Shown in pieces: positions 36,744-48,619 of a DNA stretch of 64,000 bases. The stretch covers positions 21,206,111 through 21,270,110 of the forward strand of contig NC_023754.2 of the NCBI RefSeq assembly GCF_000499845.2. Reading direction: 5' to 3'. The DNA comes from Phaseolus vulgaris (lineage: Eukaryota; Streptophyta; Magnoliopsida; Fabales; Fabaceae). The position numbers and the translations under genes are program-made. The notes under the pieces were generated by a model. The model was not told where the DNA came from, made no database searches, and saw only the letters and a program-made list of their open reading frames with translations. The stretch's first letter is position 1. The number at the start of each line of letters is the position of its first letter.

Positions 36744-39343
36744 TCATGATTGGACCGATATGTCCGCATTTGTCTTTTCTGTGATTTTAGAAGAAGCTGT
36801 TTCTTTATCCAGTTTTGGTCGTTCTTTGGTTTTGGTAGTGCCGTTGCTCTTCCGTCCAGTGACGTGGTCCTTAGTTTTGTGAGTGACATAATGTTTCGTG
36901 TTATTGTCGATACTGCGCCGTCCTTGAGTACAAACGTGTGCAGATACATTGGCATCATCACCACAGCTCTTTCTCCTGGAGAGTTTTGGTGATTTGGGGC
37001 GGGTCAGTGGGAGCTGCCATCAAAGGAAAGGGAATGAGAAGTTTTTCTATCTGCTAGCCATTAGCAAAATTTGGAAACATAAAATGACATGATCATGACA
37101 AGCAAGTGCTGTGAGGAATTTCATAAACAGTACCTAGCCATAGGTGTATCTTACTGTCAAATTAGCATTACTATTGCATTATTCCTTTGGTCTATTCATG
37201 CAAATTCCAAAATTCTTAAAAGGCAATTCATATTCATCCTGAAACTTGAAAAAGACAGGGAAAAGAAAAGTGTACCTTCTTGAGTTCAGTCTTGGGGGGT
37301 GGCCCTTCATAGTAGAAGCTTGGTACTGGTTTTGCCTTAATGACCAGGTTCTTTCTCAACTGTTTAATGGCAGCATCATCCTCTTCCTGTACAGGTTATT
37401 ATTAGATAAACAGCAAAGTTATTTAACCAACTCAAAACACAGTTATACGAGTACATGAACTTGAAACTAGGCTAGGATTTGGCTGAAGTGATCCGATGTT
37501 ATCAGCATAAGGTTAGACAAAGAAAAGCAAAAGGTTTAAAAGATCAATACCTTTTTCCTTGCCTCGTACTGGCATTTTTCTTCTTCAAGAGCTCGATGCT
37601 TCTCCTCTAACTTCATATAAAACTGGAAAGATAAATCAAAGTGGAGATAAGAACTAAAATAGCCAACCAGGAATACAAACAACTACAGAATATACATCTG
37701 AAATAGATGTTCAGTAAAACAATACCTCTCTCCGTTTCTCTGCACGGTCCGAGCATCTAAAATTAGGGGCTGAACCAACAGTTACCTTACATTTGGAAGT
37801 GCGTGCAGATGCAGCGCTACTAGTTATGGTTAAAGAAAAAATAAAAATAAGTGTTGTATTATATTTAAATATAGGTAAACGTAGCTCTATTTGGGGGTTC
37901 CAAATTAGGATTTACTAAAATTTCATAAAGGATCTGTTTGATATTTAGTAGTACTCAGTATGTAAGATTCTAATTTTCTTTTTCAATATACATAAAAAAT
38001 GATTTGTTCAGAATTAACAATCAAAATGTTATTGAGGATACGAGGAAGTAACAGAACAATTATCTTCATCATCGAGGTGCTTCTTATCATCATAATGCAA
38101 GGAGGACTTCCTTGGCGAAAAAGGTGAGTTTGGCTGAAAAGGAAAATGGAAGAGATCTGGCACATCAGTAATCTCATTAAACACACTCAACATTATATCA
38201 CACATAAATAGCAATAAATGCAATAGCAAAGCATCCCTGCAAGACCTATAGGCACGCAGGTTAAGGATTTAAGGTTGATTCCTTCATAGAATTTCTAGCA
38301 AATGAGTAAAATGCCCAAACAAAATATTTCTTACTGGTTTTGGTAGCCAGTCTTACCAAGTCATAGGTTCAAGAACTTTTAAGAAATTCAATATGAATTG
38401 AAGTTGGTAGTATTTATTAGTTATGGATGAGTTTCCCAGCAACATTTTTTATACGACAACTGCATTTAAAATTGACCCAGTGCAACCCATCAAGTGTAAT
38501 CTCTCAATTCTTTCTTCAGCAGTTAGCAGGTATGTGTCAGTCTAATTATTTAAATCATGGCTGATGAACTATCTAAATTGTGTTTTATAAGGAGTCTCAC
38601 AGCATAACTACGTATTTAAATGTGTCAGTCTCACAGCAGGGGAGACAATTTTTTGTTCACAATACAACACGCAAATAAACATGCATTAAAAACATAAAAC
38701 AGAACCTAGTTCTGCTACTCTCTAAAACTTACACTTCATCATTTCCTCCTGTTAGTGGAAACAGTCCAACATAATCATGCACAATTAGGACCATTTCATA
38801 TACTACTTAGCACTCACATATAAGAATTCCAGCCACTCAAGCTTCAAATTTCAAAATAAGATGAAACAGTACCTGTGAATTCTTAGAGGAATTAGGGGAA
38901 TGAATATTATTAGCTTTAGGAGACATGTTCAGTCCAGTTGCAGCAGCTTCGGTATTGGCAGCCAGTGCATGGGTGACATGCTTTTCAGTTACCTGATCAG
39001 ATGGTTGCGGGGTAGAGGGGCTTGGAAGCTCTTTCTCCACAACAGGTGAACTTAATTCTTTATTGTCATCCATCTTCTGTATTTCAGACTTCTCACTTTT
39101 CTTCTCTTCTGGCAAGACAACATTTAATTTTGTGCTTTTGCCACTTGAAACATCTTTCCTATCGTGATGTTTCTCAAAAGAATTAGCTTCCGTAGATTCC
39201 TTTATATCATGATCCATTGCTTGAACCATTGCCGCAATTTTGGGAGAAACACGCATTCTATCACTTAAACTACCATTTGAAGTTGCTATGACACCGTTTG
39301 GCTTCTTGTCCATAATCTGTAAGCCAGTAACTTCCCTTCCCAT
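36744..39343 (-). CDS. WDL1: WAVE-DAMPENED2-like protein, TPX2 domain
   Basis: Microtubule-associated protein of the WVD2/WDL family, which bundles cortical microtubules and affects anisotropic growth. Six coding exons on the minus strand: 38873-39343, 38042-38133, 37726-37819, 37551-37622, 37276-37386 and 36744-37013; 369 residues. It begins MGREV, as WDL proteins do, and has a long polar low-complexity N-terminal half. The TPX2/KLEEK domain spans about 200-290: [67 protein letters not shown] and [15 protein letters not shown]. Four of the internal exons are short (72-111 bases) and only make sense together. The ATG lies 5 bases after a splice acceptor (CCATGCAG), so at least one 5' UTR intron lies upstream. 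It corresponds to At3g04630 (WDL1) by recalled gene order. Confidence 0.92.
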
Positions 39344-41052
39344 TATGCTGCATGGTATAAGATGAAGCGTAAGTAACAAAACAATTTGAACAGGTGGCTG
39401 AGATATTGACAAAGAACATACATGCCTTTGACAAGCAAAAGAAGAAATTTAATTGTCTACGAGAACAATAATATATTAAGATTGGTTAATAAACATTCTG
39501 AAACAACAGGAGCAGATCTCTTCTATTGGCCTAAAACATGGTAGACATTACTGGGTGCAAAAGCAAACATATGAAGAAAAGAACATGAGGCATGGAAGAG
39601 AAGCATCTCTACATATGCCAAATCTCAAGGGTCAAGAAGAACTATATGTCTACTTTTTTCCATCCTATAACAAATCAATTGTTTTTCAAGGGGGTGTACT
39701 TATTTCAGGAGTAAGTCTTGGATATACAGAGAGCATACTAGGAGATGGTGTGAGAGATGCTAATCTCGATCATTCCATCCTGATTAAATATCTTAACTCA
39801 ACATGCAATACCAAATGATCAAGATTAGCTCTTGGCACCTCTCGCTCTCATGTTCTTACTTAGTATACACCCCATATGCGCGACCACACCCACGCACACC
39901 TATACCTGAATATCTACAGTGCCAGAACTAGTTACCTAATATTTGCCACACCAAAGCTAGAAAGATGGCAATGGAAAAAGAAAGAAAGAAAGATACAAAC
40001 ATAAAACTACAAAACAACAGATCTAAAAAAGCAAAAAGGGAACAGAGATATTTCAACTGGAAAACAAAAAGGTAAAAATACATAGGATGGAGGTAAGGAT
40101 ATGAAATAAATTCCAATATAAAAAAAAAAGTAAATTAAATTTTAGCTATTGACTTTCTGAATATTCAGTACAGAAAATTCAAGAGGAAGCACAATTCGCT
40201 AGAATACAGGTAAAATGGTGATTTATTCCAGGTAAGCTTGAAAAGACACAGGAGACCCTGAAAGCATCTTGTGGCCCAAGCTAGCTGAGGCCAATATGGA
40301 ATTAATCTCGAGCACAGCAAAAAGAAAAGATGCAGAAAACTACCTTGCTTTAAAGTAAAATTGCTTTTCTAGCAGAATCACTTCGTATGAGAACACTATT
40401 TATTATGCAAATTGGTCATTTTAACAACTACTCTAAAACCTTTAAATTTTATTTTTTATTGTGAAAAAAAAAGACGACTTGTTTTGACCTGTAACAGTAG
40501 AAAAGCGGCAGCAGGGGAATTTGAAGGCAGGATTCCGGGAATAACACGCATGCAAATTTGAACGGAGCCCAGATAAATCAAAAACGCAATTACAATATAC
40601 AAAGTGGTCCAAGGAAGAAAAATATGCACAGAAACTACTTAAATGGAAATAGAAAAAGAAATAACAAGAAAGTCCATTGAGAAAAAAGGTTTTTGCTTTC
40701 GATTAACAAACAAAAACAGGAAAAGAACATAAGATAAGCATGAAAATAACAGCAAAATAGATCTCCGAAATGGGAAAAAAAGTTGAAAGGCACATTGCAG
40801 AGGTAAAGAGAAGGTGTGAAAGAAATAAAAACCAGAATCTGGTGGCCGTTGCAGTTGCGTTCCGATCTGACAAGATCTCGAGACTCAAGGTCCCTTTTCT
40901 TTTGTGTCTCCTCTTCTTCTTTCTCTTCTTTGTTTTGTCCTCTGTGGGTTGCTACCTGCGAAATCCAAAATTTATGTTTGATTATTCCTCCTTTTCTTTA
41001 GGGAGGTGTTTTCTTTTTCGATTATTAGTGTTCCTTCCTTGGTTATATATAG
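39344..41052 (-). promoter_or_regulatory. 5' UTR with intron(s) and TATA box of the WDL gene
   Basis: The acceptor just upstream of the WDL start codon means the leader continues upstream. A TATA box reading TATATATA on the minus strand (41043-41052, context GCTATATATAACC) would start transcription near 41010. The purine-rich stretch at about 40880-40980 would then be the first noncoding exon. The internal exon boundaries were not determined. An ORF at 39555-39818 on the other strand lies within this leader and is not supported. Confidence 0.45.
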
Positions 41053-41265
41053 CCACTGCATTCTCGTGTGTGTGTGTTTTTTTTTTTGTTTTATAATTTA
41101 ATTTGCATTTATTATTTTTTCACCGTTTGGGACGGTGTTAAAATGACAGTGAGATTTGAAGAGCGTGACGTTGGAGTCAAATGGAAAACAACCCTCCTCA
41201 CCCATTTTTCAATCCAATCCATAATAAGATGCAGAAAACGAGAGACACACAAAGGACAACACTGG

Positions 41266-41273
41266 ACACGTGT
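41266..41273. promoter_or_regulatory. G-box/ABRE palindrome upstream of the WDL TATA box
   Basis: ACACGTGT, containing CACGTG, lies about 215 bases upstream of the minus-strand TATA box. This is a canonical bZIP/bHLH (ABA- or light-related) site. The function is inferred. Confidence 0.4.
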
Positions 41274-41464
41274 AGGGTCCTGTGTGGTGGGATCTCCCAA
41301 CCTCTATGACCCCATAAATATCACATTACTCATTATTAAGGACTATCCCACCAAACTAAGTACCTCATCAATTTCATGTGTCAATAGCAAGAATATATAT
41401 ATTATATTTCTCTTAATATATTTAGGGTTTAAAAAATAAATTTGTGACAAAATAGCGCAAACAT

Positions 41465-41893
41465 TGACCGGGACACTGATACGAACACGAATACAAAGAT
41501 ATGTATAATATTTAAAATGTAGGACACAGAGACACAAATCTATATATTATATAATTATGAGTTATATAGATTGATAATAAAGATTTATGTAAACAAGTAT
41601 GTTCCAGATTCATAAAAATGTTTTTCATGACTGGTTCATAAGGATTTTTTTCTTATTTTTATAATTATAATAAAAATTTATACAAAAAGTTTGATTTTTT
41701 AGAAAATTAATGTATTTTTTCTTTTTAAAATTGTGTTAAAACCATACTAGAATTGTCAGAAATTCAACAAATACTTTTTGAATTTGACACTTCACTGATA
41801 CGGTGTCCTACAATTGTCATACGAGTGTCAGTATCTGATATGAGTATCCGGTACCGATACCAGTTAAGAGAAGTGTCTGAGCTTCATAGATAT
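41465..41893 (+). repeat. Dispersed GTGTC-rich ~430-bp repeat, copy 3
   Basis: Begins near CATTGACCGGGACACTGATA and ends GTGTCTGAGCTTCATAGA. It is colinear over its whole length with copy 2 (25145-25575) in the same orientation. Confidence 0.75.
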
Positions 41894-43929
41894 CAAATAA
41901 GATAATTTCTTAAATAGAGTAAATAAGATAATATCTTAAATAGAGTGATTAATAATAAACTTATATTTCCAACAATGATAATGTTTTGTAGCTTTCTATT
42001 TTATTCAATGAATTTATTTTCATTTCATAGTTTTTAATGACTCTAACTATAAGTGTCCTTTGTAAAATCAAAACATATATTATAGGCTTCTATAGTTGTA
42101 CCGTGTATCAAATTTCACAAATCTTATTCATAAGTAACCAAATTCAATAAAGGTTTCATGGAGGTATTTATGAGAAGAGAGAAATACTTGATATTAGTGT
42201 GAAAGTTGAAATAGAAGGTGGTAGAGAAAATAATCAATTGTGAAGAATTCACTGTACTTGCTTATATAAATTAACTCACCAAATTATCTACCATGGGGAA
42301 AGTTGAAATAGAAGGTGGTGAAGAATTTAATCAATTATGGACTACCCTCTGAACTAGTTTTAATTCAAATTGCGTGGAGAATTAGATAACATTAATGCAT
42401 GCAAAAATTTGTATACCTGCTACGGTGGCTAAAACATATACTGTGGTAGAAATGGGGAATTTTTTTTAAAAAATATTAATGACACCAACCTTTACATTAA
42501 AATTACAATAATCATTTATTACAAATATAAAAATTATAAAAAAAAAAGTTTGTTATTAGGAGTGATCAAAGCATATTTTAATTTTTTTTTATCAACAATA
42601 AAAAGTAAAAAGTTAATAAATGTGAATCACTTTAGAGATGGTTTAACCTTTATAAAAAAAAACTCAAGTCAACTCATCTAACTGGACTTTGAGATCCAAC
42701 CTAAAAGAACAAAACTTTGAAAAAAAAACATTAACCAATCATCTTCATAAAGACTAGAGAGTCAAGACACCAGTCAAAAAATAAGAGTTCAAATTTATTG
42801 AGATTTATTCTGTTCGAACCCATTTAGTCAAAATCATTATAACTTTTAATAATATAAAAAAGTTTATTAAAAAATTAATCAGTTTATTGTTAGTAATTAA
42901 TTTAAAAATACAATTTGACTATCAGAAAACCTTTTATAAATACATTCAACACTCTAATGCAAGCATACCAATAATGAAACGAGTTTCAGATTGTGAAGAT
43001 TTTGAAGCCGAAAACATTTTTCTATTTTTATACATCAACAAAGTTAATCTAGTATATACTGAATTTAGTTTTTGGTGATATTAATTGAGTAATTTAAGAA
43101 GAGAGAAAAGTGGAGTAAAATAAATCCTTAATCTTAACGTTTTTTTAATGTGACCTACTTGTTTTGGCAATTACTCAAATGTTGAATTTTCCAAATTCTC
43201 GACTTTAGAAATTGGAAAAGCCTTTTTGCAAAGTCAGAAAGATTGCACGGTTGATGTAGAAAAGTTAGCACAAACATTTAATTACGTATCCTCTCTAACA
43301 CGCCGTCTCAGTACAATAATAGTACAATAAAGTCATTCAATTATTTTATCATTAACATCTCTACATGCTTCCAATGAAAAAGAAGATAGATTCCTTTTGG
43401 TTTAGTTTTTGTAATCAACACACAAACCCTTTGTTCTTTCATTCTTCACGTCTCCTTAAAAATTATAAACCCAATTAATGTATTCATTTAAGCACATCAT
43501 GCTGCTTTCATCATTGTAATTTAGATATATTAAAGTCCAAAATAACACAGTCAAAGTCGTACATACAAAATTGGCCATGTTTCCCTTTGCTTAATTTATC
43601 ATGAAATGGGACCTCTTTGTCCCTATAATTTATAGGCCCAGGTACAAACTTCATTGTGTTTAGTGACTTTACCACATTAATTTCCCTTCATTTTTTCCTT
43701 TTTTCGTCAACAAAGAATGGTGTATCAACCTATTTATGGATTATATACATGGTGGTAATTAGGAGTGCACGTGTGGAGTGACTACATGAAGAAATGTGTT
43801 CAAATAATAGTATCCTTTGTTTAATTATCAACATTTTAAAAATGTCATTTTCAATCCAAGTTAATTCTATTAGATTGAAATATTTAAAATTAAAGTTGTG
43901 AGTGTTCATTCATATATATATTATTATTA

Positions 43930-44165
43930 TGAAACACTACTCTTAAATGGTGTGTCGGTGTTCGATACTCGTATCACGTATTCATGAAGTGTTCAATTTA
44001 AAAAGTATTTGTTAGGTTTCTGACAATTATAGTACGGTTCTAACACAATTTTAAAAAAGAAAAATACATTAGTTTTTTATAAATTCAAACTTTATTGTAT
44101 AAATTGTTATTATGGTTATAAAAATAAGAAAATCGGTATAAATATATTTTATGAATTTTAACGAA
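43930..44165 (-). repeat. Dispersed GTGTC-rich repeat, copy 4 (truncated)
   Basis: Inverted relative to copies 2 and 3. It runs from TGAAACACTACTCTTAAATG through GTGTCGGTGTTCGATACTCG and AGTGTTCAATTTAAAAAGTA to about 44165, where similarity stops. The end opposite the GTGTC-rich one is missing. Confidence 0.65.
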
Positions 44166-46449
44166 ACAACTCGAGAGAAGAGTAAGCGTATTTTTTAAAA
44201 AAAATTAAGATTTTTATCTTTTCTTCCTATATCTTTAGAATTTTTCTTACTTAATTTAATTATTACTATTGTTGAAATTTCATGGTATCGTAATGAAACA
44301 ATTTTATTTATTTATTTTACAAGAAATGAACATACATTAAAAGGTTTACAATATTTTAACCAGTTAAATTAGATTTTATTAATAATAACTTATCATTTTT
44401 ATATCCGAAATAGTACATTCATGCAATTAAATGTTTGAAATCTGTTAACTAATGTTTCTTTTGCATCATTTTTGTCTTTGCAGATTAGATAGATGTCCTT
44501 GTGAGGTTATCAGCTTTTGCTCAGAGTTCAAGATGTCTGGAACTGGAGTAGAAAAACTTTCTTCTCAACCTCTTTAAGAGGAGAATTAATTTTGGAATAG
44601 TAAGGAAAGAAAGAGATTTTAAATATGGAATCTGTCTTGGATCATGGACTGTATAATTTTGTAGTGTTTTGTTTTAGAAATGATTGAAGTGATAAGTAAT
44701 ACAGATTATGTAATGCTACAGTAGGTGAAAACATGAGAAACATGAGTTTCTTGGAAGGTGGTGATGTTTTGGATTGAAAAGTGGATGATGTGTTAGAATT
44801 TGAGAAAATGAATATAAGATTTGAGACATTGTGCAAAATGAGAATATGTTATGGTGAAAAATTATTGAAGTGTATTAGTGATGTATGGATCGTGAAGGAT
44901 TTGATAGATATATAAATTTAAAAAATTATGAAATAATTTAATATAAAAGAATTTAGAAATATATATTAAAATTAAAATAGATTTAAATTAAATATTAATA
45001 AAAATACATATCAATAATTAAAATTAAAATAATATTTTATTTATTATTTTTGATTGTTTATCTTATTATAATATAAAAATATTAATAATTAATAAAAAAT
45101 ATTAAATATATTTTTTATATACCTATAAAAAATAATGTATAATTATTATTTTTTTTTTAAATTTCTTCATGAATGCGAAGAAAGTTTTTAAGTGATGAAA
45201 CTACATAATTTTTTGTGCTTTTTAATATTTTGTTTTTTCTTTTTAAATTATTTTTCAATTTTGCATATTCACGCCTTGATACAAACACACAATTATATAA
45301 AAAAATGATAACATTTATAGGATATTTTTTTATAAGATTTGTATAAACTAGTTTGAATATCCTAATATTTATTTTATTTTTCATTGCTCATAAAAAATAA
45401 TAACTTAAAAAAAAGTTGACGATTAATCTCACTTCTCTTTTTACCAAGTTTCTGTCCTTGACTTTTGCTTAATTATTTCAAATAAAATTTCGTTAGACTA
45501 TTTCTCTATATCCATTTTGTACATGCTGTTTTATATATATATTTACAGATACCACAGTTAAGTGTCAAATACTAAATAATTGCGATAAGAATAATCACAT
45601 CTCGTTAAAAGATAAACCTAACATAACATAACAAAATTATTCCGTCAAATAATCACATTAATAATTTAGTCTTTTAATAAAAAAAAAACATAAATGCTAA
45701 AAATATTACATCAACTCGCACATTGAACACAACTTACCATACTAATTTAACTATATATATAACAAAATCAAATTAATTATTGAATTCAACTTTAGTTTGT
45801 CAGAACAACCTGATTAAATGTACAAACTTAAGATCGATTAATACACTTAAAAAATTATTAAATAATAATTAAATTTTAAAACTAAAAAATTAGTTATTAT
45901 AATAACTAAGTTAGATATTATTAATATATAAAATAATTTCTATTATTAATAATAATTATAAATTAATATTTAATATTAACTATCAAAAATTTAATTAATA
46001 ATTACTTTAAATTATAAAAATGAAAAGGCATATTTTGAAGCCCTATTTCACAATAGCACAAATCTTATCTAGTTCACACCCTTGCTTTCAGAGTTCACTT
46101 TCATCTCTTATAGGTGTGCACCGACTACACAGTATGACGCAATCTTTGGTCCCCATAAATTCATAGGTCAATTTCTTCTCACCATATGTTTGAACTTTTT
46201 TTTGTTCTGTGGGGTGCACGTATAAACATAATTCTATATAAACTATATGCAATGAATCGTAATCAAGACAAGACATAGAAGGTTAACTAATAAAATGACA
46301 AGTCATATGTGCCAGGAAAATGATAAATTTTGCAAAAGCCAAACCTACAAAAGATGAACCCTAACTTTCAATACTCTTTTTCACTCATTGTCAACTTTCA
46401 TCAACTTGGATCCTTTCATCTTTTTCCATCACTAACCTCAAATGCACTT

Positions 46450-46780
46450 ATTTATATATGTTTATTAAAAAATAATTTTTAAGTTAAATTCAACTTTATA
46501 AATATATTATCAAATGTTATAATCTCTAGTCAATAATGTGAAATCTCCAACACACCTGTTTCGCATCGATACTACCAACTCGTGCATGAGATTGTATATT
46601 CATGGATGATTCGATAGCGGGGATGACCTGATAAACTCAACAAACTTTCGTTACGATACACTCTAAATGACTTTCATACCATATTAAGAAGTGAATTTGA
46701 AACCTAAAACTGATTAATGAGATGATTTATACCTATTTATATGTTATAAAATGTATTTATTTCTAATTAATTTGAAATCT
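46450..46780 (-). mobile_element. TRIM retrotransposon, inverted copy
   Basis: On the minus strand the order is LTR, primer-binding site TGGTATGAAAGTC (46681-46669), internal segment with GGTCATCCCCGCTATCGAAT, then a second LTR starting TGTTGGAGATTTCACATTAT (about 46552). This matches the TRIM in the DUF1685 intron in the same order. The outer boundaries are approximate. Confidence 0.6.
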
Positions 46781-47843
46781 TTAATAAAGTTTAAAAAAAG
46801 CAATGCCTACATTAAAATAACAAATCATTGTATAATTGCCAATCAATCACAAAGATATTGGAATTTTCTCAAAAAACAACACCTATGGGATCGCCAAATC
46901 TTTCTTTCCATAACAAATCAATTACATATTGTCACAATTGAGAGTTCCTACCACACATAATCTAGATAGATTGCCATAAATTATCATCATTTTGTTGCGG
47001 AAGATTCCACACTTCCATCAACAATTAAGCGTGGCTAATCTTATCCATGCCCAACACTCTTTTTTCTTCTTCCGTCATTTTGTGTTGAACTTTCCATTTG
47101 GGTTTGCGGGTGTGAATGCTCCACTTCATAAAGGAACAAAAAAAATGAGTGATAAATGAAAAAAAGGTGTATGCTCATGAGGAAGAAAGGAAAAGGACTT
47201 GCAATAATGAAAAGGGCTTTACGGGTTTATTTGGATTAAGAAAGAAAAAGACTAATAATCGAAAAAAGGCTTAATGGGTTTATCATATTCTGTTTGGCTC
47301 CACGGAATGGAATAGGAATAGGAATAAAAGTATCCCACGCGGGAAAACACATTCCACTTTGGCCTTTATTATGTATTTGGGTTCAATATTGGGACCTTCT
47401 TTATCATTCCTTCCCTTTCATTGCAATTTCTAGAACAAGGATTTCCAAAAAGTAACACAAATTTGTAACACGTGCAACTTTTCTCCACCAATGATTCATA
47501 TTAGACAGTTTCAAAGGTGATGTTTTTTTTTGTCATATGTGACCACCTTTTTGGGCCCATAAACAATGAGGCCATGCATGAAGGCCCAGTTGCGAGGAAG
47601 AGACATGTCCGACAATGAAGCAAAGGAAATAACGACCATGAAGAGTTTCTCTTTCCTCCTAACAGAATCCAAACGGTTTTACCATTAACAAAGAAGAGAT
47701 TAAAGAGTTTACCTCGTCCATGTCCCCTTCAAACACCGCCACGTGTCCTCCTCTTTTCTATAACATTCCTTCACTCCTTTCCTTCTTCCTCATTCAATCC
47801 TTCTTCATCATCATACAATAATATTATAGTAATAATCATCACA

Positions 47844-48619
47844 ATGCCCACTGTTGCTGCTCCCCCTGTACCTCAAATTCAAAGCACCACTGACCATGAA
47901 ATTGAATCCCCCAAGAAGAACAGAATCCAGGTTTCCAACACCAAGAAACCCCTTTTCTTTTACGTCAATCTCGCAAAGGTATCTTTCAATTTTCTCTCAT
48001 AAAGATTCATTCTTTCGATCCCCTCCTTGCTTAGATCTGAACAAAATTCTTTCTTTGAACCAGAGGTACATACAGCAGCGCGATGAGGTTGTACTTTCTG
48101 CTCTTGGAATGGGTGCGTTTTCTTTTGAAACATATATCTCATGTTTGATCCTTTTTTGATAATGTGTTTTGAGTGCATTCATGCTTGTTAAATTAATGGA
48201 AATCTCTCCACAGCTATAACTACAGTTGTTACGATTGCCGAGATTTTGAAGAACAATGGACTTGCTACTGAGAAGAGTGAGAATCATTGTTTGTTCTGTC
48301 ATATATTGATGTCTCACACAAGATGGTGTTGTGGTAATCCTAATGAATGTTTTGTGATGGAACAGAAGTTTCGACATCTTCAATTAGCATGAAGGATGAG
48401 AGCAAAGGTCGTCTGGTACAGAAGGCTAAGGTGGGTTGCAACTTGCAAGTTGATTTTAGTTTCAGTTGAATTAATTGATCTTACAAAAAGGGTGTTTGAT
48501 AAGTTTTTCATTGTTACTAGATTGAAATTGTTCTAGAGAAATCTGAGAAGTTTGACAATCTTATGGCTCCTACCAACACTGAATCAAAATCAGCTGCAAA
48601 TGACAGTGACAAGAAATGA
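47844..48619 (+). CDS. DAN1: Alba-domain nucleic-acid-binding protein
   Basis: Small protein of the Alba superfamily, which binds RNA or DNA (in plants R-loops and RNA are reported for family members). Five exons: 47844-47978, 48064-48112, 48214-48276, 48366-48430 and 48521-48619, with phases 0, 1, 1 and 0; 136 residues. The Alba fold spans about 28-110: NRIQVSNTKKPLFFYVNLAK, RYIQQRDEVVLSALGMAITT, VVTIAEILKNNGLA, then a polar strand/loop (MKDESKGRLVQKAK) and IEIVLEKSEKFDNL. The C-terminal tail is short, acidic-polar and ends DSDKK, with no RGG repeats, so this is the short plant Alba type. It would pair with the KH RNA-binding gene downstream in the recalled Arabidopsis order (At3g04620/At3g04610). 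Confidence 0.9.

Larger units (their letters stand above)
41894..47843. other. Long gene-poor spacer
   Basis: About 6 kb of AT-rich sequence between the WDL and Alba genes. It contains a truncated copy 4 of the GTGTC repeat (43930-44165), CACTA-MITE-like sequence (45840-46015) and an inverted TRIM (46450-46780). Several ORFs of 60-75 codons show no family resemblance and are probably chance. The last 200 bases are the Alba promoter and leader. Confidence 0.55.

Noticed and set aside
39555..39818. Plus-strand ORF of 87 codons in the WDL leader
   Set aside because: Antisense to the 5' UTR/intron of the WDL gene, no motif, no promoter and no splice partners.
44440..44640. Slightly GC-richer stretch after a TTTGCAG, resembling a last exon
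   Set aside because: An in-frame stop comes almost immediately in the plausible frame and no upstream exon could be connected.
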